DNA of 50,955 nt from Flavobacteriales bacterium (lineage in GTDB: Bacteria > Bacteroidota > Bacteroidia > Flavobacteriales_D > Crocinitomicaceae). The translations under genes were made by a program, and so were the position numbers. Of the stretch, positions 15,401 to 26,786 are shown piece after piece. How positions within the stretch are numbered: the stretch's first letter is position 1; each line of letters begins with the position of its first letter. Under the pieces are notes generated by a model. That model ran no database searches, was not told the DNA's origin, and saw nothing but the letters and a program-made list of their open reading frames with translations. The DNA is taken from NCBI GenBank assembly GCA_947488235.1, contig CANLAQ010000016.1, positions 1 to 50,955 of the forward strand, read 5' to 3'.

Positions 15401-18400
15401 TTTTATTATTTCTATCTTTTTTTAGATTGAGTAAATCGTCAAAAACAATTTCCATATTATTTCCTTCGGGCCAAATAGACTCTGGGGTTGTTGATCCCCA
15501 AGGAGTAACCTCCATTGGTAATTCATATTCATAATAGTTCTCTACAAAATCAGTTCCCAATCGAACGAATAAGGTCAAATCATTTGTATTCAATGGTCTC
15601 AAAGGATCCACCTCTTCAGCATGAATAAACATTTTTAATTTCTTGTAAGTTCTTACATCAAATTGGACATTTTTGTATGCTGCTCTTGCATCACCATCTT
15701 GTAGATTACATACTTCGAGAACTAAAGATTGTTCATTAAGCTGTCTTTGATAGGTTTGAGATGGATCAATTTCACGCGTTATACCTGGAGGGATTTCATA
15801 TTTAATTGGTGTTCGCTGATCATTTTCCTCAACATTTACTGCTGCAATATTGAAGGTGGTAAGATTTGGATCTTGTTGTACACTTAGACCAGGATGTGTT
15901 AAATCATCATTATACCGTCTCCATTCACCGCGAATCAATTCTAGTTTTGCAAAGCGCAATTGAACCTCTTCATCGAATCCCTTCATGAAAACACGCATGA
16001 ATCTAATCGAGCGGAAATCTTGAATTCCATTTACTTTTTTCTCAAAATCACGTAATGGGATTTTTACTTGGTACCAATGTTCCGTTTTTGTACCGTTTTG
16101 ATACAATTGCATATTGGTAATATAATTTTTTCCAACGGCCATATCATTGGGGCGAATACTCATTTTGTATTGGAAGTAGCTCTCCGATTCAGATAAGTTA
16201 TTGTCTTGATTGATATCCTCTAAATCAGGCATGTTGGTCGCTTGTGTTGGATAAGCAGCAGCATTGGCAGTATCTGACATTTCCGTTGTAGGAGAATTGC
16301 CTTGCATTCCATTGTATTTTTTATAGCGCTTCAAGATTGTTGCTTGCTCTGAATCATAATTATCATCTAAGTAATAATTATAATTATCATTTGATGGATC
16401 TGAAATCATTCTTGCTTTAACATCTGGCGTAAGATCAGGATGATTTTGAACCCATGTAACATAAGAACTAAAAGAAGCTCTTTCATTGACATCATCCCAT
16501 CCATCAATACCAACATCCTGATTTAATCGAGAAGCTGGATCCGTATCAAAAGCATTTACAACTACCTGTTGCGTAGAAACTCTTGACCATAAAGTAGTGT
16601 CAAGATTATCTACCGCTGATGTCCCTAAAGCTGGAAGACCATTTTCAAAACTTTTTCTAGAATCTGGAAGGATATCTTCGGATACATTTCCGAGATTAAA
16701 ATAAAGATCACCCCCGTTATGTGTTGCATTGGGATTCACATTTTCGGCATCTTCATTAAATGGATCGAGCACCCAGAATTGAATAAATTCAATATTCGTT
16801 TGTTCAAAATCATTGGTTGTTAAGGCGCGCATAATACCACCCCATCTATTTTCTGGATTGGTGAAGGTACCGTCAGGATTTACTGTATTGGTAGTATCAT
16901 AATTATTCATTCCTCTTTCAGAAGGATAATAATATAAATCTAAAATTGAAATATTAGGAATCGAACCATATTGTTGCTGAAGATTTGGAAAAATATCTAT
17001 TTGATTTACCAAACGCATTCTACTATCTGCCAACATAGAAGCGTCTTGTTTTATATGATTAGGTGTAAGAGAATTACTTTGATAAAACAAAGGATCAATC
17101 ATATACCAAGCAATTTTAGATCTTTTATATCCGGCGCTAAGATTTTTTAATGTGGCCTCTGGAAATAAGTCTGGTTGTCCTTGAGGAATTGACGCCAAAC
17201 GCCAAGCTGTAACCGACTTAAGGTCAATAGCACTTTGACTTGCTTCAAAATCATCAATATATGAAGTTCCCGATTTATTAATTACCCTTGGTTGGCCCGG
17301 AATAATGGTGGCTACCTCTCCTGTAAATGAAAATGTAGACATTTGATTGGTTGAGATAACCGGCAACATATCTACCAATTTTGTGAGGAAAGGCACATTC
17401 GTTCGAATTGCAAAATCGGCACCTAAAACATTATTCTTAAATGGCTCACTACCGAAATCGACCTTTTGAGTTACAGGTCTTTCCACCATTCGCACCCAAG
17501 TAGCACCCACTTTAAATTTATTATTAAATCTGTATTGATAGCGACCTCCGATTAAGGAACGCGCTTGAAAACCAAAAACTGAATTACTTTCAATCGCAAT
17601 TTTTATTGGCGTATTGGACTCCAAAATTCCTGAATTAAGAATTTTCACTCTTCCAAGATTATAATCCACGGTATAATCGGTTCCTTCTATCAACTTAATT
17701 CCACCAGCGGTAACAGAAACTGCGCCTTGAGGGACATTCAATGCATTTAATGGAATGTCAGAACTTACTGAGGACTGATATTCACCTTTAAATAAAAAAC
17801 GATTTTTACTTGGAATCTGTTGTGCTGCAGTTTTGGTTGAATCGTACAATTCATAGAAAGAAACTTTATCCACCGTCAACTGAGGAATGCCAGCAGCGGT
17901 AAGTTTAGCTGCTAAAGTTTTTCCAAAAGGCTCAATGGTAGAGAAAAAGATACGGCCATTTTTACGATTGATCGTCCCACCATTATCAATTTTATTGTTT
18001 ACCACATTAAAAGGAGCAAAATCAAAAACACCATCAGAAAACGGTTGGTTATTTTGATTGATCTTATCCATATCGAGTAGCGTAACCAACTGCTGATCAT
18101 CAACACCCGTCAAAGGAAAAATTGGAAGGAGTACAGAAGTTTCGGGATTATTATAAAGAACATCAACTCTGAATCCAAGTTGGTCGACTTGATATGCACC
18201 AATAGAATAGACATTCTTCATCATCAAATCCCAAACCTTATTTCTTGGATTTGTAATCGTTGGTTTAAGTAATTTTAAAAATAAAGATTGAGAACCATTA
18301 GATCCATCCGTTGAAAATTCTCCAATTTGATAGGTATCACCACGATAGGTATATTCGTAAGCTACACCAAGAACCTCATCATTATTTAATGGATTATTCA

Positions 18401-19739
18401 AGGATATATATCCTAGAAGAGCATTATAAGTAAATTCTTGTTCTGTTAATTTACGGGCATTTTCTACTTTCTCATAGTGAATCGCTTGCATAAAGGGACC
18501 AGGCGCAGTAACCTGTGAACTCAAAACACTTACTGCATTTGAGAAACCTCTTACTAAGGGTTGACTCACTGCCCAATCGTAAAGATTATTGGCTTCATTA
18601 TCTGGTTCTACAGCTGTTTGATTTCCGCCAGGAGTTCCTTGCCAGTTTTGTTGCTTACCCTCACCTAAGTCAGCAAAGGCTATTATATTTCTGGTATTTT
18701 CAGTATTGTTAGTTCTATTGGTAATCCAAACTTCAATTCTTGTAATGTAGCGTGTTGAATTAACAACAGGTAATGTCGACATCGCAGAATCATAATGTTG
18801 TTGGTGGTATAAATTAAGGAAGTAATGACGATTTGCTTCATAATTATCAGCACTCAATTCAAATTTCTGCACTTGAGATTTTCCAGTAATATTAATTTCT
18901 TGTCTTTTTCCTTTGGATGAGGCTGCAATTAAATCTACAGTAGCGCGTCCAAATTTCAATTGAGTTTTGGCACCAAAAAGCGTCTGTGATCCTTGAATCA
19001 AAGAAGTAGGTAAGGTTAAACTTACTTGTCCTAAAGCTACTTTCTGAAGTATTTGATCTTCATTACCCGTATGCTCTAATTTAGATACATTTTCAAAGTC
19101 AAAGGAAGCTTGAGTACTATATTTTGCACTGATTTTTAATTTAGTTCCAATTTGACCAACGATATCCATATTGATATTTTGTTGGAAATCAAAGCGTGTA
19201 ATTTTTCTTTGACGCATAGGCAAAATCGGATTGTCGTAGCGTGATGAGTTTACACCAAATTGCACTTCGACATTTCCTTGAGGACGAATGGTAATTTCAT
19301 CTGATCCAAAGAAATTCTCAAAAGCTTTACTTCCAATTTTTATTGGTAATTCAAAAGACCGACCAATTACTGATTCTTCTTCAATAATTTCTTGCCAATT
19401 CTGAACTGTTGATTTACTGTTTTCATAATTCAGATATTCCTCCAAGGTCATTGCCGAAGGATATCGATAATTCAATCCTTGTCCAAGTGTTTCTCTAAAT
19501 ACATAAGTGCCCGTAATCGGATCATAAACGATTGTTTGATTTAATTTGGTAGGATCTCCTAAATCAAAATTTTGTGTGCTATTTTGATACGGATTAAATG
19601 GATTAAAAATTGGGAAAGGAAGTGTTGGGGTATTTTGAGAAAAAGCAAATTCCGAAGTGAAAAGCAGCAGCATTACCAAAAGCACTAGAGGCCTCAGTAT
19701 AAAAACATGTTTTTTCAAATGAGAATAATTCTTTACCAA
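12393..19739 (-). CDS. sprA: SprA, T9SS outer-membrane translocon
   Basis: 2448 residues, the usual size for SprA, the very large (36-strand) beta-barrel that forms the T9SS export pore and is needed for gliding in motile species. A signal peptide ends near SEFAFSQ. Recognisable SprA segments include NPILPMRQRKITRFDFQQNI, SYIDDFEASQSAIDLKS, AWYMIDPLFY and IEFIQFWVLDPF. Residues about 1915-1985 form an unusual insert: Gly/Pro/Lys-rich, then a highly charged Lys/Arg/Glu helix. The start is uncertain: TTG at 19739, or TTG at 19718 giving an MKKHVFIL signal peptide; there is no ATG nearby. It follows ruvA by 1 nt and overlaps the GNAT gene. Confidence 0.97.
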   Translation of the reverse strand: MVKNYSHLKKHVFILRPLVLLVMLLLFTSEFAFSQNTPTLPFPIFNPFNPYQNSTQNFDLGDPTKLNQTIVYDPITGTYVFRETLGQGLNYRYPSAMTLEEYLNYENSKSTVQNWQEIIEEESVIGRSFELPIKIGSKAFENFFGSDEITIRPQGNVEVQFGVNSSRYDNPILPMRQRKITRFDFQQNINMDIVGQIGTKLKISAKYSTQASFDFENVSKLEHTGNEDQILQKVALGQVSLTLPTSLIQGSQTLFGAKTQLKFGRATVDLIAASSKGKRQEINITGKSQVQKFELSADNYEANRHYFLNLYHQQHYDSAMSTLPVVNSTRYITRIEVWITNRTNNTENTRNIIAFADLGEGKQQNWQGTPGGNQTAVEPDNEANNLYDWAVSQPLVRGFSNAVSVLSSQVTAPGPFMQAIHYEKVENARKLTEQEFTYNALLGYISLNNPLNNDEVLGVAYEYTYRGDTYQIGEFSTDGSNGSQSLFLKLLKPTITNPRNKVWDLMMKNVYSIGAYQVDQLGFRVDVLYNNPETSVLLPIFPLTGVDDQQLVTLLDMDKINQNNQPFSDGVFDFAPFNVVNNKIDNGGTINRKNGRIFFSTIEPFGKTLAAKLTAAGIPQLTVDKVSFYELYDSTKTAAQQIPSKNRFLFKGEYQSSVSSDIPLNALNVPQGAVSVTAGGIKLIEGTDYTVDYNLGRVKILNSGILESNTPIKIAIESNSVFGFQARSLIGGRYQYRFNNKFKVGATWVRMVERPVTQKVDFGSEPFKNNVLGADFAIRTNVPFLTKLVDMLPVISTNQMSTFSFTGEVATIIPGQPRVINKSGTSYIDDFEASQSAIDLKSVTAWRLASIPQGQPDLFPEATLKNLSAGYKRSKIAWYMIDPLFYQSNSLTPNHIKQDASMLADSRMRLVNQIDIFPNLQQQYGSIPNISILDLYYYPSERGMNNYDTTNTVNPDGTFTNPENRWGGIMRALTTNDFEQTNIEFIQFWVLDPFNEDAENVNPNATHNGGDLYFNLGNVSEDILPDSRKSFENGLPALGTSAVDNLDTTLWSRVSTQQVVVNAFDTDPASRLNQDVGIDGWDDVNERASFSSYVTWVQNHPDLTPDVKARMISDPSNDNYNYYLDDNYDSEQATILKRYKKYNGMQGNSPTTEMSDTANAAAYPTQATNMPDLEDINQDNNLSESESYFQYKMSIRPNDMAVGKNYITNMQLYQNGTKTEHWYQVKIPLRDFEKKVNGIQDFRSIRFMRVFMKGFDEEVQLRFAKLELIRGEWRRYNDDLTHPGLSVQQDPNLTTFNIAAVNVEENDQRTPIKYEIPPGITREIDPSQTYQRQLNEQSLVLEVCNLQDGDARAAYKNVQFDVRTYKKLKMFIHAEEVDPLRPLNTNDLTLFVRLGTDFVENYYEYELPMEVTPWGSTTPESIWPEGNNMEIVFDDLLNLKKDRNNKIEQGATGISYLLEYVKQDPANANRKIKIKGSPNLQAMRTIMVGVRNPLKNDPNNTLPDDGQADCAIVWVNELRLTDFVSEGGSAAVGQMQVQVADFATVSASGNYSGINWGSVESRVQERQRNQKIGVDLNSNVQLGQFFGKQARMSLPFFYGYSLGIINPEYDPFNPDIKLSDYDPITRKQRAKMGQDFTERRSYNFTNVRKEAKAGAKAHFYRISNWSASYAYAENLKRDFNINYDKTKTWTGALNYNYTFTGKAIEPFKKWKPVQKSKWLQLVKDFNVYLMPKNISFTNDYSRIYNERQVRNNLVPNYEFQPVFLKRFDWTRNYNIGYDITKNLKASFTATNKSIFVEGNNRVDRKLDPNGFSEFKDSIRSQMSTFGKTMDYSHNYNLSYSLPFDKLPITDWLTANAKYTGTYNWQRAPLGQAEFGNVIQNNRSINMTSQANFVTLYNKIPYFKRVLSDGRNSRGAINSKDSGGNNPGGAKPGAKPGDKPGAADATPQPPKPLDEMTKKERRKFEKVLRKFERKKAKEKRQKEKVNPIGGFAARLVMTVRNISGTYTVNDGTLLPGYNQESSILGMNGNTTQLSGFVFGRQGYDVWGQANGYNVANAAAGNGWLVQNENLNKQFTTTHATTFNLRASLEPIKDLNIELKMNRNYGKNSGEFYRWNSLTSQFEGQSRFETANLTYSTITWATAFVANARDNSSQVFADLLANRVAVSQVIGAQNPNSSIAASGYYSGYSGSQQEVVLGAFLTAYGNSSVNEQHVNPLKNSPLPNWSVTYNGLSKFPFAKDYVKSFVLRHAYNSTVTVNGMQSNLSATFDNNGNANGLDLNNNFISGMQIQNVTISEQFSPLIGLDATWLLFGQSLTTKFEYKKDRQSTLSLNNNQVTEIMGQEIVVGLQSKITKLKLIKKVPASDMNAGINFSFRDNSTVIRKVVENTNQATAGAKIIAFKFNIDYNLSQNLTVTLFYDQNINKPKVATSYPTGNLNTGIKVRFNLAGVQ

Positions 19740-19740
19740 A

Positions 19741-20316
19741 TCACAAAACTTTTAACGCTTCTTTTATTAATTTTTCAAGCGGATCAGAACCACTATCCAC
19801 TCTATCTAAGGCTTTTTCTGCAGCTTTTTTGTCGAAGCCCAATGAAACCAGGGCTGTTAACGCATCAAAACGGTTTGTATTGTTTGCACTGAACATGTTT
19901 TCTGATCTTTCTGCGATCTTCATTACTTTTCCTTTCAAATCAATGATTACGCGTTGTGCTGTTTTGGCTCCAATTCCTTTAATACTCTGAATTGTTTGGA
20001 CATCCTCCGTCTGAATTGCGTGGGCAATTTCTTCTGGAATTAAGGAGGATAACATAATCATTGCAATATTGGGGCCTATCCCCGAAACGCTGATCAAATA
20101 AGTAAACATTTCTCTTTCTTCCTTAGTTGCAAAACCATATAAAATATGGGCATCTTCTCTTACTATTAATTTAGTAAATATCTTAACAGCCTCTTCATTG
20201 CCAAGAGAGGTAAAGGTTGTGAGAGAAATTTTAACTTCATATCCCACACCATTACAATCTACAACCAATTCTGTAGGATTTTTTTCAACAAGCTTACCGT
20301 TCAATTGCGTTATCAT
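19741..20316 (-). CDS. ruvA: Holliday junction branch migration protein RuvA
   Basis: 191 residues, normal length. Domain I is an OB fold (MITQLNGKLVEKNPTELVVD). Domain II carries two helix-hairpin-helix motifs, SGIGPNIAMIML and IKGIGAKTAQRVIIDL. The C-terminal domain III (ALVSLGFDKKAAEKALDRV) binds RuvB. RuvA recognises four-way junctions and loads RuvB. It lies 2 nt after maeB and 1 nt before sprA, so it is translated within a metabolic/export operon. ruvC is elsewhere in the window (46474), and ruvB is not present. Confidence 0.97.
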   Translation of the reverse strand: MITQLNGKLVEKNPTELVVDCNGVGYEVKISLTTFTSLGNEEAVKIFTKLIVREDAHILYGFATKEEREMFTYLISVSGIGPNIAMIMLSSLIPEEIAHAIQTEDVQTIQSIKGIGAKTAQRVIIDLKGKVMKIAERSENMFSANNTNRFDALTALVSLGFDKKAAEKALDRVDSGSDPLEKLIKEALKVL

Positions 20317-20318
20317 AC

Positions 20319-22583
20319 TTATTTGTTTTGGGCGTCAATTACTGCTATTTTAACCATATTCACTATTTCTCTAACGGAGGAACCTAGTTGAACGACATGA
20401 ATTGCTTTTTTCAAACCAATAAGAATGGGTCCAATCGCATCACCATCCGTCATTTGCTGTAATAATTTATAGGCAATATTTCCAGAGGATAGATTTGGGA
20501 ATATAAGCGTGTTTACATCCTTATTAGCTAAAGTTGAGAAAGGAAATTTCTCATTCATTAAATCTGAATTTAAGGCAAAATTTGCCTGAACCTCCCCATC
20601 TACAATTAAACTCGGATTCGTTTCATGTAAAATAGTAGCTGCTTTACCCATTTTTTCTGCATCATCTCCAGGGGATGAACCAAAGTTAGAATAACTTAAT
20701 AAAGCAATTCTTGGAGTGATTTTCAACTTACGAATTGTTTTGGCAACATTTTGAGTTATTTCAGCAATTTGAGCTGCATTAGGATTTAGATTTACCGTAG
20801 TATCCGCCAAAAACAAAGGACCTCTTTTCGTATTCAAAATATACATTCCAGCCACTAAATTCACATCCTTTTCAACACCAATAATCTGCAATAATGGTTT
20901 CAATGCGGAGCGATAACTCCTTGTTAAACCCGTAATCATCGCATCCGCTAGACCTTGATCCACGAGCATAGCACCAAAGTGATTGCGAGCGCGCATTAAG
21001 TCAATAGCTTCATATTCAGTAATGCCTTTGCGCTTGCGGCGTTCAAAAAACTCTTTTCCGAATTGTATGCGTCTTTCTTCTTCTGCATCCTCTTTGGGAT
21101 CGATAATCGTTACTTCAGGTAATTCGATTGCATATTCCTCAATTAGTGAAAGAATAAGAGATCTTTTACCCAATAAAATTGGAAAAGCGACCCCTTCTTC
21201 ATAAGATATTTGTGCGGCTTTTAACATTTTTACATTATCAGCCTCAGCAAATACAACTGTTTTCGGATTTCCTTGAGCCTTTGTTGTGATATTTCTAACA
21301 AGCTTATTGTCTAAACCTAATCTGCTTTTAAGTTCGTCTTCGTATGCTTCCCAATTTAAAATTGGATTTTTTGCCACACCAGAATCCATAGCAGCTTTTG
21401 CTACTGCAGGAGCTACATAATATATAAGTCTTGGGTCAAGCGGTTTCGGTATAATCTGTTCGCGACCAAAAGAAATATTTTTTTCGCCATAAGCTTCAAT
21501 TACCTCTTCTGGAATCGTTTCCTTTGCCAAAGATGCAATTGCTTTTACTGCGGCTAACTTCATTTCCTCATTAATAGTTGTTGCTCTAACATCTAGTGCA
21601 CCTCTAAAAATGTATGGAAATCCAAGTACATTATTAACTTGATTAGGATGGTCTGAACGACCTGTTGCCATGATGATATCCTTTCTCACAGACATGGCAT
21701 CCTTATAATTTATTTCTGGTTCAGGATTGGCTAAAGCGAATACAATTGGATCTTTTGCCATGTCCTTAATCATATCTTTTGAGACTAATCCAGCTTTAGA
21801 TAAACCTAAAAAAACATCCATATTTTTGAATGCTTTATCAAAGGGCACTGATTTCTTGTGTACGGCAAACATTTTCTTTAATTCATCCAAGTCTGTCCTT
21901 TCTTGACAAATCAGTCCTTTAGAATCATACATGTAAATATTTTCCAATTGCGCCCCTAAAGAATAATAGAGTTGAGCACAAGACATCGCAGCAGCACCAG
22001 CACCTGAAACTAATATTTTTACTTTTTGAATTTTCTTTCCAGCCAATTCAAGCGCATTTAATAAGGCTGCAGATGAAATAATGGCCGTTCCATGCTGATC
22101 ATCGTGCATTACTGGGATATCCAATTCTGCTTTTAATCTGCGTTCAATTTCAAAAGCTTCGGGAGCCTTAATATCTTCTAAATTTATGCCGCCGAAAGTA
22201 GGAGCAATTGCTTTAACGGTTTGAATAAAAAGCTCTGGATCTGAGGCGTCTACTTCAATGTCAAATACATCTATATCAGCAAAGATTTTAAACAGTAGCC
22301 CTTTACCTTCCATAACAGGTTTTGACGCTAAAGGACCAATATTTCCTAAACCTAGTACAGCAGTTCCATTACTTATAACAGCAACCAAATTTGATTTGCT
22401 GGTATATTTATACACATCATCAGGATTTTCCGCGATTTTCAAACACGGTTCGGCCACTCCAGGAGAATAGGCCAATGACAAATCTCTTTGAGATGCATAG
22501 GGTTTAGTTGGGACAACTTCAATCTTACCAGGCCGACCTGAAGAATGATAATCCAAGGCGTCTTGTTTTCTTATTTTTGACAT
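20319..22583 (-). CDS. maeB: NADP-dependent malic enzyme with phosphotransacetylase-like domain
   Basis: 754 residues, the standard MaeB fusion length. The N-terminal malic enzyme (about 1-425) has the SPGVAEPCL segment, [11 protein letters not shown], the Rossmann loop [11 protein letters not shown] and [20 protein letters not shown]. The C-terminal part (about 430-754) is a phosphate acetyl/butyryltransferase-like domain, which in this family usually senses acetyl-CoA rather than catalysing. It converts malate to pyruvate with NADPH production in the cytosol. It lies 44 nt after sucB and 2 nt before ruvA, which joins a TCA-cycle unit to the ruvA-sprA pair. Confidence 0.96.
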   Translation of the reverse strand: MSKIRKQDALDYHSSGRPGKIEVVPTKPYASQRDLSLAYSPGVAEPCLKIAENPDDVYKYTSKSNLVAVISNGTAVLGLGNIGPLASKPVMEGKGLLFKIFADIDVFDIEVDASDPELFIQTVKAIAPTFGGINLEDIKAPEAFEIERRLKAELDIPVMHDDQHGTAIISSAALLNALELAGKKIQKVKILVSGAGAAAMSCAQLYYSLGAQLENIYMYDSKGLICQERTDLDELKKMFAVHKKSVPFDKAFKNMDVFLGLSKAGLVSKDMIKDMAKDPIVFALANPEPEINYKDAMSVRKDIIMATGRSDHPNQVNNVLGFPYIFRGALDVRATTINEEMKLAAVKAIASLAKETIPEEVIEAYGEKNISFGREQIIPKPLDPRLIYYVAPAVAKAAMDSGVAKNPILNWEAYEDELKSRLGLDNKLVRNITTKAQGNPKTVVFAEADNVKMLKAAQISYEEGVAFPILLGKRSLILSLIEEYAIELPEVTIIDPKEDAEEERRIQFGKEFFERRKRKGITEYEAIDLMRARNHFGAMLVDQGLADAMITGLTRSYRSALKPLLQIIGVEKDVNLVAGMYILNTKRGPLFLADTTVNLNPNAAQIAEITQNVAKTIRKLKITPRIALLSYSNFGSSPGDDAEKMGKAATILHETNPSLIVDGEVQANFALNSDLMNEKFPFSTLANKDVNTLIFPNLSSGNIAYKLLQQMTDGDAIGPILIGLKKAIHVVQLGSSVREIVNMVKIAVIDAQNK

Positions 22584-22627
22584 TAAAATATTTCGTTAAG
22601 CACTATTAATTTGAATGATTTATATGC

Positions 22628-23878
22628 TTACAATCCCAAAAGGACTTGATAAGGATCTTTCGATCCAAATAACATTCTTTCTGGATTTTCCAGCATTTCT
22701 TTGACTTTCACCAAGAATCCAACAGATTCTTTTCCATCGATAATACGATGATCGTAAGACAAAGCCAAATACATAATTGGTCTTATTTCAACCTTTCCAT
22801 TTACCGCAACTGGTCTTTCAACCACATTGTGCATTCCTAGAATTGCTGATTGAGGGGGGTTAATGATTGGTGTAGAAAGCATGGATCCAAAAACGCCACC
22901 ATTAGTGATCGTAAAAGTACCACCTGACATTTCATCTGGAGTCATTTTTCCATCTCTAGCTTTAATTGCGAGTCTCTTGATTTCTTTTTCTATTTCCGCC
23001 AAAGACATTTGCTCTGCATTGCGCACTATAGGAACCATCAAGCCTTTAGGGGAAGAAACGGCTATCCCTATATCAGCATAATGATGCATGATCATTTCAT
23101 TGCCATCTATTTGAGCGTTTACTGCAGGATATAAGTTTAAAGCTTCCGTTACAGCCTTGGTAAAAAAGGACATAAATCCTAAATTAACCTCATGATGTTT
23201 TGCGAAAGCCTCTTTATATTTTGCTCTTAAATCCATGATTGGCTTCATATCTACTTCATTAAAAGTAGTAAGCATGGCAGTTTCATTTTTTACATGCACT
23301 AAGCGCTCAGCAATTTTTCTGCGGAGCATTGACATTTTCTCTCTCGTTTGAGTTCTTGACCCGCCCCATCCTTGCATCGATTGACTGTCAAATCCAGCAG
23401 AAAGCGCCTGATTAACATCGCTTTTTGTGATGCGACCATCTTTTCCTGTCGGAACAACTTGCGCAGATGAAATATTATTTTCACTCATTATTTTTGCCGC
23501 TGCGGGAGACGGAGATCCTGCTGCGTAACTTGTTTCTTTTACAATTGGATCTGGATTCGGCGCTTTTTCAACTGCAATTGAAGGTGCTGCTTTGGTCTCT
23601 TTTTCAATCGTTTTACTTGGGGCATTTGCAGGCGCAGGTGCAGAAGTGTCGATCAAGCAAACTACTTGTCCCACTTTAACCACTTCTCCTTCTGCAGCCT
23701 TCAAGGTAATTACTCCACTCTCTTCAGCAGGTAATTCCAATGTTGCTTTATCTGAATCTACTTCAGCAATTGCTTGGTCTTTGGTAACATAATCACCATC
23801 TGCAACAAGCCATGTTGCAATTTCCACTTCTGATATTGATTCACCAGGACTAGGTACTTTCATTTCTAAATTCGCCAT
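22628..23878 (-). CDS. sucB: 2-oxoglutarate dehydrogenase E2, dihydrolipoyl succinyltransferase
   Basis: 416 residues. Lipoyl domain 1-75 has the modified lysine in VDSDKATLE (Lys44). A Pro/Ala linker follows, then a peripheral-subunit-binding domain (SPAAAKIM to TKSDVNQAL, about 125-160). The catalytic acyltransferase domain (about 185-416) has the SYDHRIIDG active-site motif and an LLGL-type C-terminus. E2 transfers succinyl groups to CoA in the OGDH complex. It lies 5 nt after sucA, so the two are co-translated. E3 is not in the window. Confidence 0.97.
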   Translation of the reverse strand: MANLEMKVPSPGESISEVEIATWLVADGDYVTKDQAIAEVDSDKATLELPAEESGVITLKAAEGEVVKVGQVVCLIDTSAPAPANAPSKTIEKETKAAPSIAVEKAPNPDPIVKETSYAAGSPSPAAAKIMSENNISSAQVVPTGKDGRITKSDVNQALSAGFDSQSMQGWGGSRTQTREKMSMLRRKIAERLVHVKNETAMLTTFNEVDMKPIMDLRAKYKEAFAKHHEVNLGFMSFFTKAVTEALNLYPAVNAQIDGNEMIMHHYADIGIAVSSPKGLMVPIVRNAEQMSLAEIEKEIKRLAIKARDGKMTPDEMSGGTFTITNGGVFGSMLSTPIINPPQSAILGMHNVVERPVAVNGKVEIRPIMYLALSYDHRIIDGKESVGFLVKVKEMLENPERMLFGSKDPYQVLLGL

Positions 23879-23883
23879 AGTTT

Positions 23884-26610
23884 CTAATTAATATTTTTTG
23901 TTTTTGCAAATGCAAATAAATTATCAAATAAATGTTTCAATCGTTTTTCATGTAATTTTTTTGAACCTTCAGCACTGGCTGCACTGGCTGGACGGAAAAT
24001 TCCTTTCAAATTTACTGACTTCAAGTTTAAGGACATATATGCCCATGCCCCCATGTTTTCAGGTTCTTCTTGAGCCCATAAAACTTGTTTTGCCTTATAT
24101 TTAGCCAAGATTGAGTCAATTTGTTTTTGAGGCAAAGGATATAATTGTTCAATACGAACAAAAGCATAATTTTCTATGCCCAATTCCTTTGCTTTTATTT
24201 TTGCTTCGTAATAGAATTTCCCAGAGCAAAGCACCACAGTATCAACAAGATTTACTTTAGCAGAAGCATCATCGATAACTTCTTGAAAGGATCCCTTTGC
24301 CATTTCATCCAAGGAGGAAACCGCATCTGGAAAACGCAATAATAACTTTGGAGAAAATACCACTAAAGGTTTTCTGAATTCTCGTTTCAATTGCCTTCTC
24401 AACAAATGAAAGTGATTGGCCGGAGTAGAAGTATTAACAATTTGCATATTTAAATCTGCACATTGTTGAAGAAAACGCTCCATTCTTCCACTCGAATGTT
24501 CGGCACCTTGTCCCTCATAACCATGAGGCAATAATAATACCAGTCCACTTTGAGTTGCCCATTTATCTTCACCTGCAGAAATAAACTGATCAATCATTAT
24601 TTGAGCGCCATTGAAGAAATCACCAAATTGAGCTTCCCAAATAGTCAATCCATTTGGAGTTGCTAATGAGTATCCATATTCAAAACCAAGTACACCATAC
24701 TCCGAAAGCAGTGAATTATAAATAGAGAAAGGCGCTTGGTCTTTGCCTAATAAATTCAGCGTAATGATTTCCTCTTCAGTGTCTTCTGTAATTACAACGG
24801 CATGACGGTGCGAAAAAGTTCCTCTTTCAACATCTTGTCCAGAGATTCTAACAGGATGACCTTCAGCAAGTACTGTAGCATAAGCTAACATTTCTGCAGA
24901 TCCCCAATCCAGTTTATTTTGAGTAATTGCATTTAATCGGTCTTCAAATATTTTAGCAATTTTTCTAAAGTATTTCTTTCCTTCGGGAAGCGTTCCTAAC
25001 TTTTTTCCTAAATCCAATAGTGTTTTCATTGCAACACCAGTAGCTGGAGAAGCATCAAAATCTGCTGCATTTCCGTGGCGGTAACCCGACCAAGTTTGAC
25101 TTAAAAAATCATAGACTAATGCTTTATCATTTTTCTTAGATTCCTCAAATTCTTGCGTTAAGAAATCCATATATTCAGATTCAACAAGCGCAGCATGTTC
25201 AGAAGTTATATGCCCTTCTTTTTCAAGTTGGTCAAAATAAATATCTTTAGGATTCGGGTGCTTTGCAATTAAATTGTAAAGAGAAGGTTGCGTGAATTTA
25301 GGCTCATCACCTTCATTATGCCCATATTTTCTATAGCACAGTAAATCAATAAAAATATCTCGCTTAAATATTTGTCTGTATTCCACTGCAATCTCAATGG
25401 CTTGCACTACAGCTTCCACATCATCTCCATTTACATGAAATACAGGACAGCGCGTTGTTTTCGCGACATCTGTACAATAAGTTGAAGATCTACCATCTAA
25501 ATAATTTGTGGTAAAACCAACTTGATTGTTCACGACAATATGAATTGTTCCACCAACTTTATATCCATCTAAATGCGCCATTTGAATGGTCTCGTAAACG
25601 ATTCCTTGACCAGCAACGGCGGCATCACCATGGATTAGCACGGGACAAACTTTTGATTCATCATGAAAAACATGATCAATTTTGGCCCTTGCTATTCCTC
25701 CAACAACAGTGCTTACTGCTTCAAGGTGTGATGGATTAGGTGATAAAGTAACTCCGATTTCCTTTCCGTTAGACAAAGTCATGTGAGAAGTGAAACCTTG
25801 ATGATACTTAACATCACCATCAAATACGGAATCGAAATCAAATTCTTTACCCTCAAATTCTGAAAAAATATCTCGAGGGCGTTTTTGGAAAATATTAGTC
25901 AGGGTATTCAATCGACCTCTATGTGCCATTCCCATTACAAAATACGAAATTCCTAAATCAGCCCCTCGATTTACTAGAGCGTGAAGTGCTGGAATAAGGG
26001 ATTCTCCCCCTTCAATTGAAAATCTTTTTTGACCTACAAATTTCTTTCCAAGAAAAGATTCAAAACCTGTGGCTTGATTTAATTTATGATAAATATCTAA
26101 TTTTTCAGCTTTTGAAAAAACATGTTTATCAATTGCCTCCATTTTATTTTTGATCCACTCCAGTCTTTTCGGAGTTCGGATGTACATGTATTCAACACCA
26201 ATAGACTGACAATAACTCAATTTTAAATGATCCACAATCTTTTGCAGTGTTGTTGCGCCAAGACCTAACTCACTACCCGCTTGAAAGGTTAAAGAAAGGT
26301 CAGAATCCGCTAAGCCATAATTAACTAAATCTAATGTTGGTGCGTATTTTCTCCTTTCTCTGACCGGATTAGTTTGGGTGAATAAATGTCCTCTTGTACG
26401 GTAGGCGTTGATAAGATTTAAGACCTTAAATTCCTTTTGGAAATTCTCAGGGATTACGGAATCCTCATCAAAATTCGACTTTGCAAATTCAAATCCTTCG
26501 AAAAACTTCTTCCACCCTTCGTCAACACTTTCAGGATCTTTTCGATACTGATTGTAGAGAAATTCTATTGCATTGATATCGGCATTACCGACGTAAGAAA
26601 CCTTATCCAT
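23884..26610 (-). CDS. sucA: 2-oxoglutarate dehydrogenase E1 component
   Basis: 908 residues, typical for thiamine-diphosphate-dependent OGDH E1. The N-terminus has the E2-binding-type [20 protein letters not shown] segment. Then come [21 protein letters not shown], the ThDP/Mg loop [18 protein letters not shown] and, later, [20 protein letters not shown]. It decarboxylates 2-oxoglutarate and passes the succinyl group to SucB. First gene of the long run through sprA; an exact -7 box lies 27 nt before the ATG. Confidence 0.97.
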   Translation of the reverse strand: MDKVSYVGNADINAIEFLYNQYRKDPESVDEGWKKFFEGFEFAKSNFDEDSVIPENFQKEFKVLNLINAYRTRGHLFTQTNPVRERRKYAPTLDLVNYGLADSDLSLTFQAGSELGLGATTLQKIVDHLKLSYCQSIGVEYMYIRTPKRLEWIKNKMEAIDKHVFSKAEKLDIYHKLNQATGFESFLGKKFVGQKRFSIEGGESLIPALHALVNRGADLGISYFVMGMAHRGRLNTLTNIFQKRPRDIFSEFEGKEFDFDSVFDGDVKYHQGFTSHMTLSNGKEIGVTLSPNPSHLEAVSTVVGGIARAKIDHVFHDESKVCPVLIHGDAAVAGQGIVYETIQMAHLDGYKVGGTIHIVVNNQVGFTTNYLDGRSSTYCTDVAKTTRCPVFHVNGDDVEAVVQAIEIAVEYRQIFKRDIFIDLLCYRKYGHNEGDEPKFTQPSLYNLIAKHPNPKDIYFDQLEKEGHITSEHAALVESEYMDFLTQEFEESKKNDKALVYDFLSQTWSGYRHGNAADFDASPATGVAMKTLLDLGKKLGTLPEGKKYFRKIAKIFEDRLNAITQNKLDWGSAEMLAYATVLAEGHPVRISGQDVERGTFSHRHAVVITEDTEEEIITLNLLGKDQAPFSIYNSLLSEYGVLGFEYGYSLATPNGLTIWEAQFGDFFNGAQIMIDQFISAGEDKWATQSGLVLLLPHGYEGQGAEHSSGRMERFLQQCADLNMQIVNTSTPANHFHLLRRQLKREFRKPLVVFSPKLLLRFPDAVSSLDEMAKGSFQEVIDDASAKVNLVDTVVLCSGKFYYEAKIKAKELGIENYAFVRIEQLYPLPQKQIDSILAKYKAKQVLWAQEEPENMGAWAYMSLNLKSVNLKGIFRPASAASAEGSKKLHEKRLKHLFDNLFAFAKTKNIN

Positions 26611-26637
26611 CCTGTTTTAATGCTTTGTTTTACCAAA

Positions 26638-26645
26638 CAAAGTTA
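26638..26645 (-). promoter_or_regulatory. -7 box of the sucA operon
   Basis: The minus strand reads TAACTTTG, an exact TAnnTTTG match. TGG lies 19 nt upstream, one base from the -33 TTG. It is likely the main promoter for sucA-sucB and possibly the genes that follow. Confidence 0.6.
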
Positions 26646-26786
26646 AGGTTTTTAGGTGGGAAAACCATTAAAAAATTCAATTTTTATACAACTATTTAAG
26701 TACTTTAAAATGATTTTAGCTACCGAATAATTTTACATGAGAATATTATAACTCCTCAAAGCATCAACTCTTCTGGTTAATCAGAA

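Noticed and set aside
13800-15534. Plus-strand frames inside sprA (13800-14006, 15241-15534)
   Set aside because: Shadow frames opposite a certain gene. Phe/Leu/Arg-rich composition reflects the complement of sprA codons.
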